Assembly (NCBI RefSeq): GCF_000002875.2
Contig: NC_009407.2
Location: 664,001-728,000, forward strand
DNA length: 64,000 nt
Origin: Leishmania infantum JPCM5
Lineage: Eukaryota; Euglenozoa; Kinetoplastea; Trypanosomatida; Trypanosomatidae
Direction: 5' to 3'
A program made the translations under genes and the position numbers. The notes under the pieces are model-generated. The model ran no database searches and was not told the origin of the DNA. It worked only from the letters and a program-made list of their open reading frames with translations. Positions within the stretch are counted from its first letter, which is position 1, and each line of letters starts with the position of its first letter. This document shows, one piece after another, positions 62,423 through 64,000 of the stretch.

Positions 62423-64000
62423 AGGCGCGTTAGCGCCACGACGATGCAGCTCACGCAGAGTATGTTACATGTGCTTGCTTGTGCTGGTGTGCCAGCGAGA
62501 GGGCGGATACGCAGAGGAGTGAGGGCGTGAGAAAAGGAATGCGACGGCGATAAGCAGGTGCGAGGGGGAGGTGCGGGGCGCGAAAGGCAGCGATTTGACC
62601 TGCTGCGAGGTGAGAGAGGTCCAGCTTTCTGTCTCTCCCCCCACATGGCTTCCTCGCTTTCTTGGCAGCCACAACATTCCTCTGCTGTCTCTCCCGCCGA
62701 GTCTGCCCAGAAGCCTGCTCAGCGCCTACCCTACCCGTTTCCTTTGCGCTCACCACTCTTTGGTTCGTTCCCCTCTTCTTGCTCAGCATAGTCGGCCACG
62801 CGTGCACAGGCACGCCCCACCGTGCACTCCCTCCGACTGATTCTAGTTTCTCCTCTTGTGTGTCCTCGTGCTGGTATTTTGTTTCTCTTCGATGCGCAAT
62901 TGTCTTGCTCATGCACGGCAGCGACTCCAGATACGACGGCGCACATGAGGCCGCAGCCGGCTATACTGTTGTATTTGTATCTGTGAAGGACTGGATGAGT
63001 GGTGGCAGTGATGGTAGTACGAGGGGACGCTGTCTTCGTGATACGGTGGAGAGTTGCCATGCAAGGCAACTGGGACAACGATCACGTGCGCACACACGCG
63101 TCCTTGATTGAACTCTGCGTCGCGCGCCGCCTACACTTTAGACGGCCTCTTTTCTTTTTGTTTTGTTTCGTTGTTGTCTGTCGTCTTGACAGCCGCGCGT
63201 GCATGCTCGCAGCTGCCAGACGATGATGTATAGCACCGAGGTACTCGGTGGAGAGACGGCGAGGAAGCGGAAGAGGACGACGTGGCCGGTTCGACTCCCG
63301 CACGTGTCTTGCTGACTTGTTTTCATCGTTTTACGTATTGTGGTTGTGGTTTGATCGACTGTGCGTGGGGCGGGCGCGCAGCAGCAGCGCCTGTGACGGT
63401 TCGGACGGTGATATGCACCCTGCGGCGTCGGTGGCGGGCCGTGCTTGACAGCGGCAACAATGTTGCTGAGTATGTAGACTACTTCTTTCCTTGCCTTTGT
63501 TCAATCCCTTGCCCTCTGCATCTGTGCAGCACGCGCACGCGTGTGCGCTGCTGCAAGATGAGGGCTGCTGAACTGACGTGAACGTTGTGTGCAGGAGGTG
63601 CTCCAAATCGATCACACTGAGACCCCCGATCCTCCTCCGACACAACTCCCTCACCCACGGGAAGGCGCAGCCCAGCAGTGCCGGCGTTTCCACGAGCTCC
63701 GGCACGCAAAGAAAAAGACAGCACGAAAGGGTGCGTCGTGTTTCCGTTTTTGCGTTTTCCTTCCCCGGAAGGCATCTGCCATCGTGAGGGAGAGCTGGCG
63801 GTGGCACACGCCTCTCAGCCTGTACGGACATCCGGCACCCTCCACAACGATCTTCGTCCCTCCACGACTCTCGCCCCACATCACTGCTGCGCGTTTTCAT
63901 CGCCTGCTCCTCTTGTGTGCATTCGTTTTCCCGCTGCCTGCGCACATGTGCATCACCCAATCACCCACTCCCGCCCTACTTCACGTGCATGCTCTTTTCT
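62423..64000. other. Terminal spacer of the window
   Basis: 1.6 kb downstream of the CFAP53-like gene with no accepted gene on either strand. Sequence toward the window end is pyrimidine-rich (63790-64000), compatible with the 5' flank of a further + strand gene outside the window. Confidence 0.5.

Noticed and set aside
63285..63305. GGTTCGACTCCCGC resembling a tRNA T arm
   Set aside because: The stem does not pair fully, and no D arm or acceptor stem is found in the preceding 60 bases.
1..64000. Strand-switch region, centromere or rRNA/tRNA cluster
   Set aside because: All supported genes are on the + strand and no RNA gene could be recognised by eye on either strand.

Overview
The window is nuclear DNA from a trypanosomatid, most likely Leishmania or a close relative. 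It is GC-rich, its genes show no sign of introns, and every supported gene lies on the + strand with 0.6-5 kb of pyrimidine-rich, microsatellite-rich spacer between neighbours. This is the layout of one polycistronic transcription unit matured by spliced-leader trans-splicing. Two further markers point the same way: a succinate dehydrogenase iron-sulfur subunit split to its N-terminal half, a known kinetoplastid peculiarity, and dispersed degenerate repeats in spacers that look like SIDER retroposons. I cannot place the window on a named chromosome or species.

Layout. 0.2-9.5 kb: a very long helicase-only POLQ/HELQ-type protein, a small membrane protein and the Ran-binding factor Mog1. 9.5-13.3 kb: a gene-poor stretch with a decayed M20D N-acyl-amino-acid amidohydrolase pseudogene. 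13.4-14.1 kb: the split SDH2 N-terminal half. 16.4-23.8 kb: three consecutive DHHC palmitoyltransferase genes of increasing length, with repeats in the spacers. 25.4-30.5 kb: a three-module paladin-like phosphatase whose middle module is dead. 32-35 kb: an adenylate-kinase-like protein and a FAM173-like methyltransferase. 35.4-37.8 kb: an octamer microsatellite, then an MKS1 (B9-domain) transition-zone protein. 38.6-42.7 kb: two small proteins (one PET100-like) and a RING-H2 E3 ligase. 43.5-46.3 kb: two tandem Vti1-type SNAREs. 47.6-52.5 kb: a BRCT protein and the exosome cap subunit Csl4. 55.0-55.6 kb: a four-TM protein preceded by a 16-codon uORF. 55.6-60.9 kb: a 5.4-kb gene-poor stretch with an inverted repeat copy, a possible tiny gene and a possible gene remnant. 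61-62.4 kb: a coiled-coil CFAP53/TPH-like flagellar protein.

The genes do not form a pathway, as expected for trypanosomatid directional clusters. Local exceptions are the DHHC trio and the SNARE pair, which are tandem families. Two proteins (MKS1, CFAP53-like) are predicted for the flagellum, and one or two (SDH2N, possibly the PET100-like protein) for the mitochondrial respiratory chain. Where an open frame only began at TTG or GTG, I moved the start to the first plausible in-frame ATG.
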